Assembly (NCBI GenBank): GCA_018399055.1 | Contig: CP073762.1 | Span: 434,001-498,000 of the forward strand | Direction: 5' to 3' | Source: Simkaniaceae bacterium | GTDB lineage: Bacteria; Chlamydiota; Chlamydiia; Chlamydiales; Simkaniaceae | Length of the DNA: 64,000 nucleotides | Part shown: positions 7,707-17,021 of the stretch, one piece after another | Layout of the letters: every line of letters starts with the position of its first letter | Numbering within the stretch: position 1 is the first letter of the stretch | The notes under the pieces: generated by a model | Seen by the model: the letters and a program-made list of their open reading frames with translations, nothing else | What the model was told of the DNA's origin: nothing | The model's database searches: none | Position numbers and translations under genes: made by a program

Positions 7707-9815
7707 ATGGATAAAATAAAAATCATGAGATTTGAATTTAAAGTTGTTGGTCTTGACTGCGCAGAAGAAGTTGCCCTATTAAAAAAAGCCCTTGCAAAAC
7801 GGGAGGGGATCTCTGATCTGAACTTTGATGTTTTGAATGCTAAGATGATTGTGACTTGCGAGAATGTAAGCGCGGATCAGATTATTCAGTGGACTTTGGA
7901 CGGAGGGTTGAAAGCGGTCTTATGGAAAGAAAGGGAAAAGCTTGAAGAGGGGACTTTTTGGAGTTGTTATGGAAGATTTTTCACAACAGTCATTAGTGGG
8001 ATCTTTTTGGTTCTTGCTGTCTATTTTCATCTAAGAGGAAGTCCAGTTGCAGATCGTTTGTACTTTATGGCGATGGTTTTTGGCGCCTACTTTGTGATTC
8101 CTAAGGCCTATCTTGCGCTTAAAAGTTTTCAACCGGATATGAACCTTTTGATGCTTATTGCGATGGCTGGAGCGATTGCAATCAATGAGTGGTTCGAAGG
8201 GGCGACTGTTGCATTTTTGTTTTCCGTAGCCATTTTGCTTGAGCATTGGAGTGTGGGGCGGGCGCGGAAAGCTGTTTCAGCATTAATGGATTTATCTCCA
8301 ACGATCGCTCATGTGATCGATAAGGGAGACACAAGAGTCGAAGAGGTCCAAGTTGGAGATCGGATTTTAGTGCGCCCGGGAGAAAAAGTTCCCCTTGATG
8401 GAATCATTGAGGAAGGAGCGACTTTAATTAACCAGTCACCGATTACAGGAGAGTCGATCCCGATTCAAAAAAAAGAAGGAGACGAAGTCTTTGCGGGGAC
8501 GTTGAATGAAGACGGAGCATTTGAATGTCGGGTGACTAAAGGGGCGAATGACACGACCCTTGCGCGCATCATTCACTTAGTTGAAGAGGCTCAGTCAAAG
8601 CGAGCGAGCTCGCAGCAGTGGGTCGAGAAATTTGCAAAGATCTACACGCCGATCATGATTTGTATTGCCATTTTAGTTGCAATTGTTCCTCCTCTTCTCT
8701 TTGGGAGTGGATGGGATATGTGGCTTTACCGCGCCCTTGTGATTTTGGTCATTGCTTGTCCCTGCGCCCTTGTCATTTCTACTCCTGTGAGCATCGTTTC
8801 TGGAATGACAGCTGCAGCAAGGAAGGGAGTTCTAATCAAGGGGGGAATGTTTTTAGAGATGCCTAGCAAACTCCGTGCTCTTGCCCTAGATAAGACAGGA
8901 ACGCTAACCTATGGGCGCCCCGAAGTTCATCGGGTGATTCCTCTTAGTGGTCATACCGAGGAGGAGCTTTTGATGCGAGCTGCAGCACTAGAGGCCCCCA
9001 GTGAACATCCTATTGCTCGAGCGATCTTAAGTTATGCAAAGAAAAAGAATATTCAGATCAAACGGGCAGAAAATTTTCAAATTACACAAGGGAAGGGAGC
9101 GGAAGGAACATTTGAAGGGACCCGGTATTGGATCGGAAGCCATCGGTTTATGCACGAGATGAAGCAAGAGACCCCTGAAATTCACAAAATAGCTCTTGAA
9201 CTAGAAGATGCAGGACATTCCATCATTGCAATAGGCAATGAGAGGCATATTTGCGGTTTAATCAGCGTTGCTGACGAGCCTCGTGCTCAAATTAGGCAAG
9301 TCATTCAGCAGATTAAAGAGGCTGGAGTGGAGCGGGTTGTGATGCTTACCGGCGATAATAAACCTGCAGCTGAAGCGATTGCAGGGCTCGCAGGTGTTGA
9401 TGAGGCGCAGTCTGAACTCCTCCCAGAAGATAAAGTTGAAGCGGTTGAGCACTTGAAGGAAAAATGGGAAACCGTAGCAATGATTGGGGATGGAATTAAC
9501 GATGCTCCAGCAATGGCTGCTGCTAGTTTTGGGATTTCTATGGGAGCTATGGGAACAGACGCTGCAATAGAAACATCCGATATCGTCCTCATGTCTGACG
9601 ATTTGTCGCGCGTCCCTTGGCTCATTCACCATTCACGGCGCTCAGTGCGCACGATCCAACAAAACATTATCTTTGCCTTAGCAATGAAGTCGATATTTCT
9701 GGTCCTTGCAATTGTGGGCCTTGCTTCCCTTTGGATGGCTATTGCCGCCGATACAGGAGCTGCTCTTGTTGTCGTCTTCAATGGCCTTCGGTTGCTAAGG
9801 GCCCGTTTCGCTTAA
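7707..9815 (+). CDS. zntA: P1B-type heavy-metal ATPase (Zn/Cd exporter family)
   Basis: A P-type ATPase of about 702 residues that pumps divalent metal out of the cytoplasm. It has an N-terminal HMA-like domain (VVGLDCAEEV, residues about 12-21; a single Cys rather than CxxC). The actuator loop TGES follows, then the intramembrane metal site CPC in IACPCALV, the phosphorylated aspartate in DKTGTLT, the HP dipeptide (SEHPIARA), and GDGINDAPAM at the hinge. The last membrane helices carry N-x7-K (NIIFALAMK) and D-x-G in AADTGAALVV, the Zn/Cd (P1B-2) signature. It corresponds to C. trachomatis CT727. Possible starts are TTG 7704, ATG 7707 and ATG 7725; 7707 is chosen. Confidence 0.93.
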   Translation: MDKIKIMRFEFKVVGLDCAEEVALLKKALAKREGISDLNFDVLNAKMIVTCENVSADQIIQWTLDGGLKAVLWKEREKLEEGTFWSCYGRFFTTVISGIFLVLAVYFHLRGSPVADRLYFMAMVFGAYFVIPKAYLALKSFQPDMNLLMLIAMAGAIAINEWFEGATVAFLFSVAILLEHWSVGRARKAVSALMDLSPTIAHVIDKGDTRVEEVQVGDRILVRPGEKVPLDGIIEEGATLINQSPITGESIPIQKKEGDEVFAGTLNEDGAFECRVTKGANDTTLARIIHLVEEAQSKRASSQQWVEKFAKIYTPIMICIAILVAIVPPLLFGSGWDMWLYRALVILVIACPCALVISTPVSIVSGMTAAARKGVLIKGGMFLEMPSKLRALALDKTGTLTYGRPEVHRVIPLSGHTEEELLMRAAALEAPSEHPIARAILSYAKKKNIQIKRAENFQITQGKGAEGTFEGTRYWIGSHRFMHEMKQETPEIHKIALELEDAGHSIIAIGNERHICGLISVADEPRAQIRQVIQQIKEAGVERVVMLTGDNKPAAEAIAGLAGVDEAQSELLPEDKVEAVEHLKEKWETVAMIGDGINDAPAMAAASFGISMGAMGTDAAIETSDIVLMSDDLSRVPWLIHHSRRSVRTIQQNIIFALAMKSIFLVLAIVGLASLWMAIAADTGAALVVVFNGLRLLRARFA

Positions 9816-9874
9816 GTCAAATAATCAACTTATTCTTAAACGGTTCCTAAAGCCCACAGAGCAAGGTTTCTTTA

Positions 9875-10318
9875 TTACCGGTGGTGCTTGTTATTATAGG
9901 GCCACCCTTTTACCTGTTTTTGCTCTCTTGGGGTAGGGCTAACTTTCTTTGGTTGCGGATCTGTTACGATTGCCGGAGCTTTTGTTTCAATTTCAACCTC
10001 TATGAGAGGCTCGAGTTGTACATCGGTCGAGAAGTGATCTTCATTAAGCAGTGGGCTTAAATCGACAGCAGTAGGCTCTGCCACTTCTTCCACTTCTTCT
10101 GTCTTCAGGTAATTCGTATAATAGAGTCCTGAATCATCTGAGAAAACTGCAGAAGTTTGGAAAACTTCCCCACTATTTTCTATCTCGATTTTGTTACCGT
10201 GTAGACTCACATGAAACGGCGTAGTATAGGTTTTATCACAGTTTTCATAAGTTGATACAGTTTTAGAATATCCTCCAACGCTAACTCCTAAGAGGAGAGC
10301 CAAACATACTTTTTTCAT
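9875..10318 (-). CDS. Small secreted hypothetical protein
   Basis: A 147-residue protein with a clear signal peptide (MKKVCLALLLGVSVGGYSK, cleavage near residue 18-19). The mature part is acidic in the middle (EEVEEVAEP), then proline- and lysine-rich, ending in a His-rich tail (NNKHHR). This composition suits a periplasmic or envelope protein with a disordered C-terminus. No family motif is recognised. It faces the zntA-like gene convergently and is divergent from the binding-protein gene 135 bases away. Small proteins of this kind are common and poorly conserved in chlamydiae. Confidence 0.72.
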   Translation of the reverse strand: MKKVCLALLLGVSVGGYSKTVSTYENCDKTYTTPFHVSLHGNKIEIENSGEVFQTSAVFSDDSGLYYTNYLKTEEVEEVAEPTAVDLSPLLNEDHFSTDVQLEPLIEVEIETKAPAIVTDPQPKKVSPTPREQKQVKGWPYNNKHHR

Positions 10319-10453
10319 CTAAAGAACCTCCAAGTTGAGACAAAAGAGTGGATCTTATCTGGTCTTTGAATTAAAAAAAATACTTTAAATCAGAAATGTT
10401 GAACAAATGCATTGTTTCTACTAAGATGAAGATGAAGTTATTTAGGTGTATGG

Positions 10454-11197
10454 ATGAAAGTTCGATTTTTTCGTAGGGTGGTTCTGTTTTTCTCTCTTGC
10501 ATTTCTGCTTGCAGCATGTGGATCGGGAGGTAAAACTTACAGCGTAGGGATAGATCCAAGCTGGTACCCGATACCTCTTCAGGGGAAAGAAGCCAACGTC
10601 TATGCCCTTGCAAATGAAATCTTGGTTGAGATTGGAAGAGAAGAGGGAGTCTTTTTCGAGCGTGTTACAACAAGTTGGGACAATTTGATCTATGGGCTGA
10701 AGGAAAAGCATTACGACGGGATATTTTCTTCTATAACACCCAGAACTTTTCTTGAAAGGACATATACTTTTTCTGATCCTATTCTTCATACTGGGCCTGT
10801 TCTTATCGTTAAAGATGAGGTGAAAGTCAGCTCACTTGGTCAAATGAGTGGCAGGGAAGTTGCTGTTGATAGCCTTGCAAGTGAAGCGGTTCTTATTGAA
10901 CGCTTCCCAGGCGTTATCGTTCAATACTATTATTCGATTCCCGATGGGCTTGATGATGTGATCGCGGGGCTATATGATGGGGTTTTATTAAACTATGTTC
11001 AAGCAACAAGCTACATCCGTGATCTGTATTTTGGAAAAGTCAAGATTGCAACACCTCCGCTAAATGATGCGGGGATTCGTCTCCTCACCCTCAACGGCGA
11101 CAATGTCGAGTTGGTCGAAGTCTTCAATCGAGGACTCGATAAACTTCGTTCCAATGGAAAACTCGAAAAACTTCTCAAGAAATGGGAACTTAATTAG
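10454..11197 (+). CDS. Amino-acid ABC transporter substrate-binding lipoprotein
   Basis: A 247-residue periplasmic binding protein of the SBP_bac_3 family. The signal peptide ends in the lipobox LAAC (Cys near residue 22), so it is predicted to be a lipoprotein. The mature start YSVGIDPSWYP is the usual first strand of polar amino-acid binding proteins. DGIFSSITPRTFLERTYTFSDPIL is the diagnostic second-lobe crossover region, with the Arg that binds the ligand alpha-carboxylate. The C-terminus (EVFNRGLDKLRSNGKLEKLLKKW) matches the family end. It resembles chlamydial ArtJ (CT381). No permease or ATPase gene is adjacent, so it must work with a transporter encoded elsewhere. Confidence 0.88.
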   Translation: MKVRFFRRVVLFFSLAFLLAACGSGGKTYSVGIDPSWYPIPLQGKEANVYALANEILVEIGREEGVFFERVTTSWDNLIYGLKEKHYDGIFSSITPRTFLERTYTFSDPILHTGPVLIVKDEVKVSSLGQMSGREVAVDSLASEAVLIERFPGVIVQYYYSIPDGLDDVIAGLYDGVLLNYVQATSYIRDLYFGKVKIATPPLNDAGIRLLTLNGDNVELVEVFNRGLDKLRSNGKLEKLLKKWELN

Positions 11198-11220
11198 CTA
11201 AGATCACCTGATATATTTCA

Positions 11221-11256
11221 GAGATACAGAGTAATAGATGCGCTGTACAGTCGCAA
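11221..11256 (+). repeat. Imperfect direct repeat, copy 1
   Basis: GAGATACAGAGTAATAG is shared exactly with copy 2 at 11690. The next bases are diverged, but GT-CAGTCGCA is again shared. The two copies are separated by about 470 bases. Read directly from the sequence; the origin is unknown. Confidence 0.6.
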
Positions 11257-11445
11257 AAACTTGAAGTGGTTTCTGTTTCGAGAGGGACATGATTTTCAGT
11301 CAAAAAAAGAGTGGGTTGAGGTAGGTAAGAGTGAGGGTTTTTTTGGGTAGCATTGTAAAATGCTATAGATTTTGGATTAGAGAACATAGAAGGATGTATG
11401 GCGATTGGTAGTATTTCTATTTGGCTATATTGTCTTTTTAAGAAT

Positions 11446-11467
11446 GCCGGAGTTTCCGGCGGATTTT
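11446..11467 (+). terminator. Terminator-like hairpin
   Basis: GCCGGA (11446-11451), loop GTT, TCCGGC (11455-11460), then GGATTTTTT. A six-pair GC-rich stem followed by a T run fits an intrinsic terminator on the plus strand. It lies 250 bases after the binding-protein gene, so it may end that transcript or a small RNA. Confidence 0.5.
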
Positions 11468-11689
11468 TTGATACTGGTAAAGCTACTAATCTTGTAGCTT
11501 GAGCCTGTATTGGCAATAGCTGCATACTCACTATCCTCTAGGGTAGAATTTTAGGTTCTAATACTATACAATGTAAAAGAATTTTAGGTAAACCTAGGTA
11601 ATAAGGAGAGCCTCTTAGGGGGTAGCATGCATAATCGTGCTATACGCAGAGCTACTTGTAGTTAACGACATAAGGCTACAAATATGTTA

Positions 11690-11725
11690 GAGATACAGAG
11701 TAATAGTGATTCTGTGCAGTCGCAT
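11690..11725 (+). repeat. Imperfect direct repeat, copy 2
   Basis: Second copy of the element at 11221, with the same 17-base start and a similar CAGTCGCA end. It lies about 100 bases beyond the stop of the minus-strand propeller gene. Confidence 0.6.
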
Positions 11726-11823
11726 GTGATAAAACACCTTGAATATGGAAAGGATTTTAAGCAATGCGCAGTTGGAAAATGAGGGGTGGTTTTGTAGTAG
11801 AATAAGATGGTGAGATCAAGGGG

Positions 11824-12936
11824 TCATCTCACAATGACAGATGTTAAATCAATCACCTCCCCAAATAAATCGATCACTTTTACAGAGTATTCTGTAGATT
11901 CTTTTCTTTTTCGGTTATGGTCGACATACTCTCTAGCAGAAGGAGGCAACTCAGCAATTAACTTTCCATTGCGATAGAGTTGAAATCCTACCATGTCAGT
12001 AACTGAAGTAGACAAGGTCCACTTTAGAGTATTAAAATACTCAGTTTCAGTTAAAAATCGATTGTGTCCTTTTACACCCATAAGTGAGAGCTGAGAGAGA
12101 GGGGCTTCAAACGCAAAAGCAATTGTATGTAAGTTATCCACTGTTGGTAGTGAGTAGATTAAATTTCCCGTATTGATATCAATAATATAGAGATCTCGAG
12201 GGTTAGTGTTCCCCCAATCACCTATAGCCCAAAATTCCCAGGTTTTTGGGTTGAATTTCCCATGATGAGCAACATCTGTAGGTACATTAAATGTTCCCAC
12301 TTGTGTCGGTTGACCATCAACCAGACTAACAGTATAGATGGGTTGAGGATTGTACTGATTGAGTAGGTATAATACGCCAGACTGGTTAAAATCCAGGCTC
12401 ATTCCTCGAGTACTTAGACCCGCATCGGGATATTGTACAAAGGTCCCGTCTTCCTTATCTATAGCTACTAGGTCGTCCTGAGGTCCAGGTGAGAACTCGA
12501 TCCAACCATAAAGCTGACCATCTGAATTGCATGCAAGACACACTATAGGATTGGGCCAGTTGCTCCCAACTGGTGTACCCGCTCCAGTTTCTCGATCAAT
12601 AATTACCAATCCTTGAGGAAAATTTGGATCATTGCTTGAGGTCGTTCCATATAAATTGTATGTCGTAGGATCGAAGGCTAAACCATTCAATCGATAACCA
12701 ATCTCTCCAATCGTCTCTCTGACACCACCTGTATCCTGATCGAGAATCACAAGAGTGGTCATCGGTGCATCTTGGCTTCCTTCTCCCACCGTTCCATATA
12801 GAAAATAGTTTACTGAAAAAAGACTAGATGCAAAAAACACAAAGAAAAGCAGCAAAAAAAACTGCCTCCCTTTACAATACAAGATAGATATAGGGTGTAA
12901 AGTCATATGCACTGTCCTCGAGGCGAAATTTCTCAC
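11824..12936 (-). CDS. Secreted propeller-like protein with C-terminal Fn3-like module
   Basis: A 370-residue protein with a hydrophobic signal segment at residues 26-44 (FFLLLFFVFFASSLFSVNYF). Residues 45-270 repeat blades such as LYGTVGEG, LVILDQDTGG, LNGLAFDPTTYNLYGTT, LVAIDKEDG, LYIIDINTGNL. This resembles six- or seven-bladed beta-propellers of the DUF4394/LVIVD type. The last 85 residues (HNRFLTETEYFNTLKW, FQLYRNGKLIAEL, EYVDHNRK, EYSVKVIDLFGE) form a fibronectin type III-like module. I recall this module as frequent in secreted proteins of environmental chlamydiae. Likely exported to the envelope or surface; ligand unknown. It stands alone. Confidence 0.75.
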   Translation of the reverse strand: MRNFASRTVHMTLHPISILYCKGRQFFLLLFFVFFASSLFSVNYFLYGTVGEGSQDAPMTTLVILDQDTGGVRETIGEIGYRLNGLAFDPTTYNLYGTTSSNDPNFPQGLVIIDRETGAGTPVGSNWPNPIVCLACNSDGQLYGWIEFSPGPQDDLVAIDKEDGTFVQYPDAGLSTRGMSLDFNQSGVLYLLNQYNPQPIYTVSLVDGQPTQVGTFNVPTDVAHHGKFNPKTWEFWAIGDWGNTNPRDLYIIDINTGNLIYSLPTVDNLHTIAFAFEAPLSQLSLMGVKGHNRFLTETEYFNTLKWTLSTSVTDMVGFQLYRNGKLIAELPPSAREYVDHNRKRKESTEYSVKVIDLFGEVIDLTSVIVR

Positions 12937-12998
12937 TTTCTAAGCAATTCTAAATGAATAAAAAAATATATTACAAACAAATTTTCTTAGAAGAAGTA

Positions 12999-15551
12999 TT
13001 ATTGGATGACACGGCAGCGGTCGTGTTCACTATATTCCTTGCGGACTTGGGCAAGCTCTTTTGGATCGGGAGGGCACTTTTCTAGTCCCCAGATTTTTTT
13101 GGCATAGTTGTTGATAGAAACATCGGCGGAAAAGGATCCCATCCCCGCCATGTTATGAATTGCAAACTCAGCCCAACGGGAGGGTTCTAAGTAAAGCTCT
13201 TCAACTTTCTTTTGGGTATCGTAATAAGCCATGAGATCATTGAGCACAAAGAAGCGATCGGAACCTCCTGCGATGAGGCTGTTATAAACGGTCATGAGTG
13301 CTTCATGTTCAGCGTCATTTTCAACAAGGGACCGGTTTTTTAATGCATCCACAACCTGTTGAATTTTATTATTATTTGCATAGATATCTAGAGGATTATA
13401 GCTATGGGCGCGTTGCATTTCGAGGTTCTCATTGGAGCTTGCTCCAAACATAAAGGGCCACCACGCGTCTGTCACCTTTTCTCTCATCTCGACATTGGCA
13501 CCATCATCGGTTGCGATCGTCAAAGCGCCATTGACTGAAAATTTCATATTCCCTGTTCCGGAGGCCTCCATCCCTGCTGTTGAAATCTGCTCTGAAAGGT
13601 CCGTTCCAGGAATGATCACTTCAGCTTTCGAGACGTTATAATTTTCAATATAGACAATTTTGATGCGCTTTCCTACCTCGGGATCTTGATTGATTTTTCG
13701 AGAGAGGCAGTAGATTAGGCGGATAATGCTTTTTGCAACAAGATAGCCTGGTGCTGCTTTCCCCCCAAAAATCGCAAATCTCTTGATGCGGTGCGACTCT
13801 GGATTTTCCTTGATTTCGTAGTAGAGCATCAGTAGGTGGAGCGCTTTCATGAGCTGCCTCTTATACTCGTGAATGCGTTTGATTTGGACATCGAAAAGCG
13901 CATCGGGGCCAAGGAAATTTTGCTCTGCAAAACTTTTCCCAGAGCCGTGACGAAACTCCATATCCTCTTCAATCATTTCAAGAAGGCGCTCTTTATTTTT
14001 TTTCTTGATCTCGAGGAATTCTTTTTGTGTTTGGGGGTCATTTGCATAATCAGCGATCCGGGCAATCTCTTCAAAATTGGTGATCCATCCATTTCCGATC
14101 CGTTTTTCTAGAAACTCTACAAGAAGGGGATTGCAATAGAGGAGCCAGCGCCTTTGTGTGATCCCATTGGTTACGTTGACAAATTTATCGGGATACATCT
14201 CGTAAAAGTCTTTAAAGAGAGAGCTTTTTAAGATCTCAGTGTGCAGAGCAGCAACTCCATTCACTTTATGGGAGCCATAAATCGCAAGGTTTGCCATCTT
14301 TACCTGGCCCCCTTCGATAATCGACATGCGACGGACCCTATCCTCATCTTTTGGGAAGGCAGTGCGTACATCGGTGCAAAACTCCTGATTCAATCTCTGA
14401 AGGATTGAGTAGTGGCGCGGAAGGAGTTCATTCATACGCTCGGCATTCCACTCTTCAAGGGCTTCTTTAAGAACTGTATGATTTGTATAGGCACAGCAGG
14501 TACGGACGATTTCCCATGCCTTGTCCCAAGAGATATCATGCTCTTTTGTTAGAAGATGAATAAGTTCTGGGATAATAAGTGCGGGGTGGGTGTCATTAAT
14601 TTGGATGCGCACTACGTCGGCAAACTGATCTATATTGGAGTAGATTTCTTTATACTGGTTGACTATGTCTTGAAGAGAGGCTGAGACAAGTAAAAATTCC
14701 TGTTTGAGTCGAATGCGCTTTCCCGCTTCGTGGTTGTCATTAGGATAGAGAACATCTGTAAGACTCGTATTTTCACTTGCTTGCCCTATTTCTCCTGCAT
14801 TATACCGTTGCAATTGAAAATTGCGGGGAGATTCCTTGGTTGACCAAAGACGAAGAGTGAGCACAGAAAAATTAGGATCGGGGCTATACCCGATAATCGG
14901 GAGGTCATAAGGAAGGGCTCTTACCTCTTCATAATCGATCAGGTCGTAGATTTCATCTCCGTGACTGTTTTTGCGTGGGACAGGCTTTCCTGCGAAACGG
15001 ACAGGAACTGCATGGGTATCACGACGAAATTCCCAAGGGTTAGGTGTGAGTAGCCAGCAATCTGGGCGCTCGATCTGCACCCCACAGATCAATTCTTGAT
15101 CAAAAATTCCGTATTGATAGCGCATTCCATAACCCATTGCTGGGTACTGGAGTGTTGCAAGAGAGTCCATAAAACAAGAAGCTAAGCGGCCGAGACCTCC
15201 ATTCCCAATCCCAATATCATGTTCCATACTAGCAACTGTGACAATATCTCGATTGAGTCGTTTTAAAATCTGTTTTACAAAATCAACAGCACTGATGTTG
15301 GTGATATTATTTCCAAAAAGGCGGCCAGGCATATACTCCATCGATAGGTAGTAGAGTCTTTTGAGTCCTGGCTTTTTAAATGTATGCGTAGTGGCGGTCC
15401 AGTTGATCATGATCTCTTCGCGCAGTGATGTGCAGAAGGCCCGGTAAAATTCATCATCATTTGCTTCATCAGCAGTCCGTCCCATGGTAGTGATGAGGTA
15501 ATGACGGACTTTTTGTGCTACGGTCTCAGCTTGAAGTTCTAGTGGGGTCAT
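12999..15551 (-). CDS. glgP: Glycogen phosphorylase
   Basis: An 850-residue enzyme that releases glucose-1-phosphate from glycogen by phosphorolysis, using pyridoxal phosphate. It is slightly longer than E. coli GlgP (815). The family motifs are complete: YYLSMEYMPGR near the N-terminus, GNGGLGRLASCFMDSLA, NDTHPAL, VNGVAALH, TNGITQRRW, and the PLP site EASGTGNMKFSVNGALTIA with the Schiff-base lysine, followed by TDDGANVEM. It matches C. trachomatis CT248. Unlike in Chlamydia, it sits directly downstream of the phosphate permease on the same strand with a 50-base gap. A 14-base palindrome (15588-15601) lies just upstream of its start. Confidence 0.97.
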   Translation of the reverse strand: MTPLELQAETVAQKVRHYLITTMGRTADEANDDEFYRAFCTSLREEIMINWTATTHTFKKPGLKRLYYLSMEYMPGRLFGNNITNISAVDFVKQILKRLNRDIVTVASMEHDIGIGNGGLGRLASCFMDSLATLQYPAMGYGMRYQYGIFDQELICGVQIERPDCWLLTPNPWEFRRDTHAVPVRFAGKPVPRKNSHGDEIYDLIDYEEVRALPYDLPIIGYSPDPNFSVLTLRLWSTKESPRNFQLQRYNAGEIGQASENTSLTDVLYPNDNHEAGKRIRLKQEFLLVSASLQDIVNQYKEIYSNIDQFADVVRIQINDTHPALIIPELIHLLTKEHDISWDKAWEIVRTCCAYTNHTVLKEALEEWNAERMNELLPRHYSILQRLNQEFCTDVRTAFPKDEDRVRRMSIIEGGQVKMANLAIYGSHKVNGVAALHTEILKSSLFKDFYEMYPDKFVNVTNGITQRRWLLYCNPLLVEFLEKRIGNGWITNFEEIARIADYANDPQTQKEFLEIKKKNKERLLEMIEEDMEFRHGSGKSFAEQNFLGPDALFDVQIKRIHEYKRQLMKALHLLMLYYEIKENPESHRIKRFAIFGGKAAPGYLVAKSIIRLIYCLSRKINQDPEVGKRIKIVYIENYNVSKAEVIIPGTDLSEQISTAGMEASGTGNMKFSVNGALTIATDDGANVEMREKVTDAWWPFMFGASSNENLEMQRAHSYNPLDIYANNNKIQQVVDALKNRSLVENDAEHEALMTVYNSLIAGGSDRFFVLNDLMAYYDTQKKVEELYLEPSRWAEFAIHNMAGMGSFSADVSINNYAKKIWGLEKCPPDPKELAQVRKEYSEHDRCRVIQ

Positions 15552-15601
15552 GAACTAATATCAATCCTTGCATGAAAATTCATAATTTTGTGTTAACACA
15601 A

Positions 15602-17020
15602 TTATGAAAAGATGGCACGAATCAAATAAAAAATTAATATGCAGACGATAGCACTCGAGGGAATTGTGATGATCCACGAAAGAACAATATCTCGAAGCAC
15701 CCGTATATTAAGGGCAGAAATTCCTCGTGCAAGGCCGACACCAAGCACTGCTCCAACAATACAATGAGTCGTAGAAATAGGGAGACCAAATTTTGAGGCA
15801 ACAAGTATTGTGATCGCTGCTCCAAACTCGGCGCTAAAACCCCGTGTTGGCGTGAGTTCAGTAATTTTTCGGCCAATAGTTTCCATGACTCTCCATCCCC
15901 AAGTGGCCAATCCAACAACAATCCCAATACCTCCCATAGCAAGGAGCCACGCTGGAACGTGAGAGGTCATTGAAAGCCCCCCTTTTCGGATGATCTCAAG
16001 AGCTGCTGCAACAGGGCCAATGGCGTTTGCAACATCATTCGCACCATGGGCAAAGGCAACATAGGCAGCACTCAGGATTTGAAGCGATGCAAACATTTTT
16101 TCGACAATTTTATAATCGGAACTTCCAGTATAAAGGTTTGAGTGTTCCCGCACTTCTTTTGCGTAGTCTTCTACGTCCCGAAGGATTCGGGAAACCTGGT
16201 CGCGTCGGTCCCCTTTGCTAGTGAGCTTTACCCGTTTCAAGTGGCGGGCGGCTTTGTTCAAGCTAAAGACTTGTTGCGAAGTATTTGCTGAAACCGCTTG
16301 CTCCTGAGGAAGGTAGACTTTTCTGAGGACAAAAAAACTAATCAAGGCACCAACAAGGCCGATGCCGCAACCAATAAGCAGCGTTTCGAGATTACTGAAT
16401 GTGACATGCAAGGATCCCATACCATTCATTAGGACACTCAGTGTGAAAACTAAGAGGACGATAAAGACTAATATGGGGATGAGTTTCCGCGTTGCACTGA
16501 TTGGGTTCATAGCAAAGAGAATTTTACGCTGCAACGTGCTAAATATCATATAGGCAAAAAGGCCACTAAGCGCCGGAGAAATGACCCAGCTGAGAGCGAT
16601 CCGTCCCACTTCACTCCAGTGAACTGCATCTACCCCTCCAACAAGTGCGCCGAACCCAATAAGGGCTCCAATGATTGCGTGAGTGGTAGATACGGGCCAT
16701 CCAAAATAGGAAGCAATCTGTAACCACACCGCTGTAGAGATAAGGGCCGACAACATCCCAAAGAGGAGAATTTGCGGGTTGTGGGCAAAGATGTCAGGAT
16801 TGATGATCCCTTGTTGCATTGTGCGAGAGACATTTCCTCCTAAGAAAAACGCTCCACAAAATTCCAAGATGCCTGCAATGATCACCGCTTTGAAGAGGGT
16901 TAAAGCGCCAGAGCCTACCGATGTCCCCATTGCATTGGATACATCATTGGCTCCGATGTTCCAAGCCATGTAAAAGCCGGCGAGCAGAACAAGAACGGTC
17001 AAAATTGTTTCGACAGACAT
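15602..17020 (-). CDS. PiT-family inorganic phosphate permease
   Basis: A 472-residue inner-membrane phosphate:cation symporter. The two inverted PHO4 signatures are present: WNIGANDVSNAMGTSVGSGAL near residue 20 and FAHGANDVANAIGPVAAAL near residue 320. The STTHAIIGA and STTHCIVGA loops follow them. A hydrophilic central loop of about 90 residues (220-310) separates the halves. It corresponds to CT692 of C. trachomatis. The DUF47 partner gene ends one base before its start region, so the two are surely co-transcribed, as in many bacteria where the pair forms a low-affinity phosphate uptake system. Confidence 0.94.
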   Translation of the reverse strand: MSVETILTVLVLLAGFYMAWNIGANDVSNAMGTSVGSGALTLFKAVIIAGILEFCGAFFLGGNVSRTMQQGIINPDIFAHNPQILLFGMLSALISTAVWLQIASYFGWPVSTTHAIIGALIGFGALVGGVDAVHWSEVGRIALSWVISPALSGLFAYMIFSTLQRKILFAMNPISATRKLIPILVFIVLLVFTLSVLMNGMGSLHVTFSNLETLLIGCGIGLVGALISFFVLRKVYLPQEQAVSANTSQQVFSLNKAARHLKRVKLTSKGDRRDQVSRILRDVEDYAKEVREHSNLYTGSSDYKIVEKMFASLQILSAAYVAFAHGANDVANAIGPVAAALEIIRKGGLSMTSHVPAWLLAMGGIGIVVGLATWGWRVMETIGRKITELTPTRGFSAEFGAAITILVASKFGLPISTTHCIVGAVLGVGLARGISALNIRVLRDIVLSWIITIPSSAIVCILIFYLIRAIFS

Positions 17021-17021
17021 A

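Larger units (their letters stand above)
11198..11823. other. 626-bp non-coding gap with a degenerate direct repeat
   Basis: No credible gene is seen. A 113-codon minus-strand reading here lacks any family feature. Two imperfect copies of a segment of about 36 bases starting GAGATACAGAGTAATAG lie at 11221-11256 and 11690-11725, each followed by a similar A-rich, CTTGAA-containing stretch. GGTAGCAT followed by a GTGCTAT/ATGCTAT segment also recurs near 11347 and 11624. This looks like a decayed duplication or a remnant of a mobile or repeat element. A terminator-like hairpin lies at 11446-11467. Confidence 0.5.

Noticed and set aside
9258-9632. Minus-strand readings of 106-124 codons inside the P-type ATPase
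   Set aside because: They are antisense shadows of strongly conserved ATPase motifs (GDGINDAP region).
11190-11531. A 113-codon minus-strand reading in the repeat-bearing gap
   Set aside because: No ribosome site or domain feature; it overlaps the binding-protein stop and the terminator-like hairpin.
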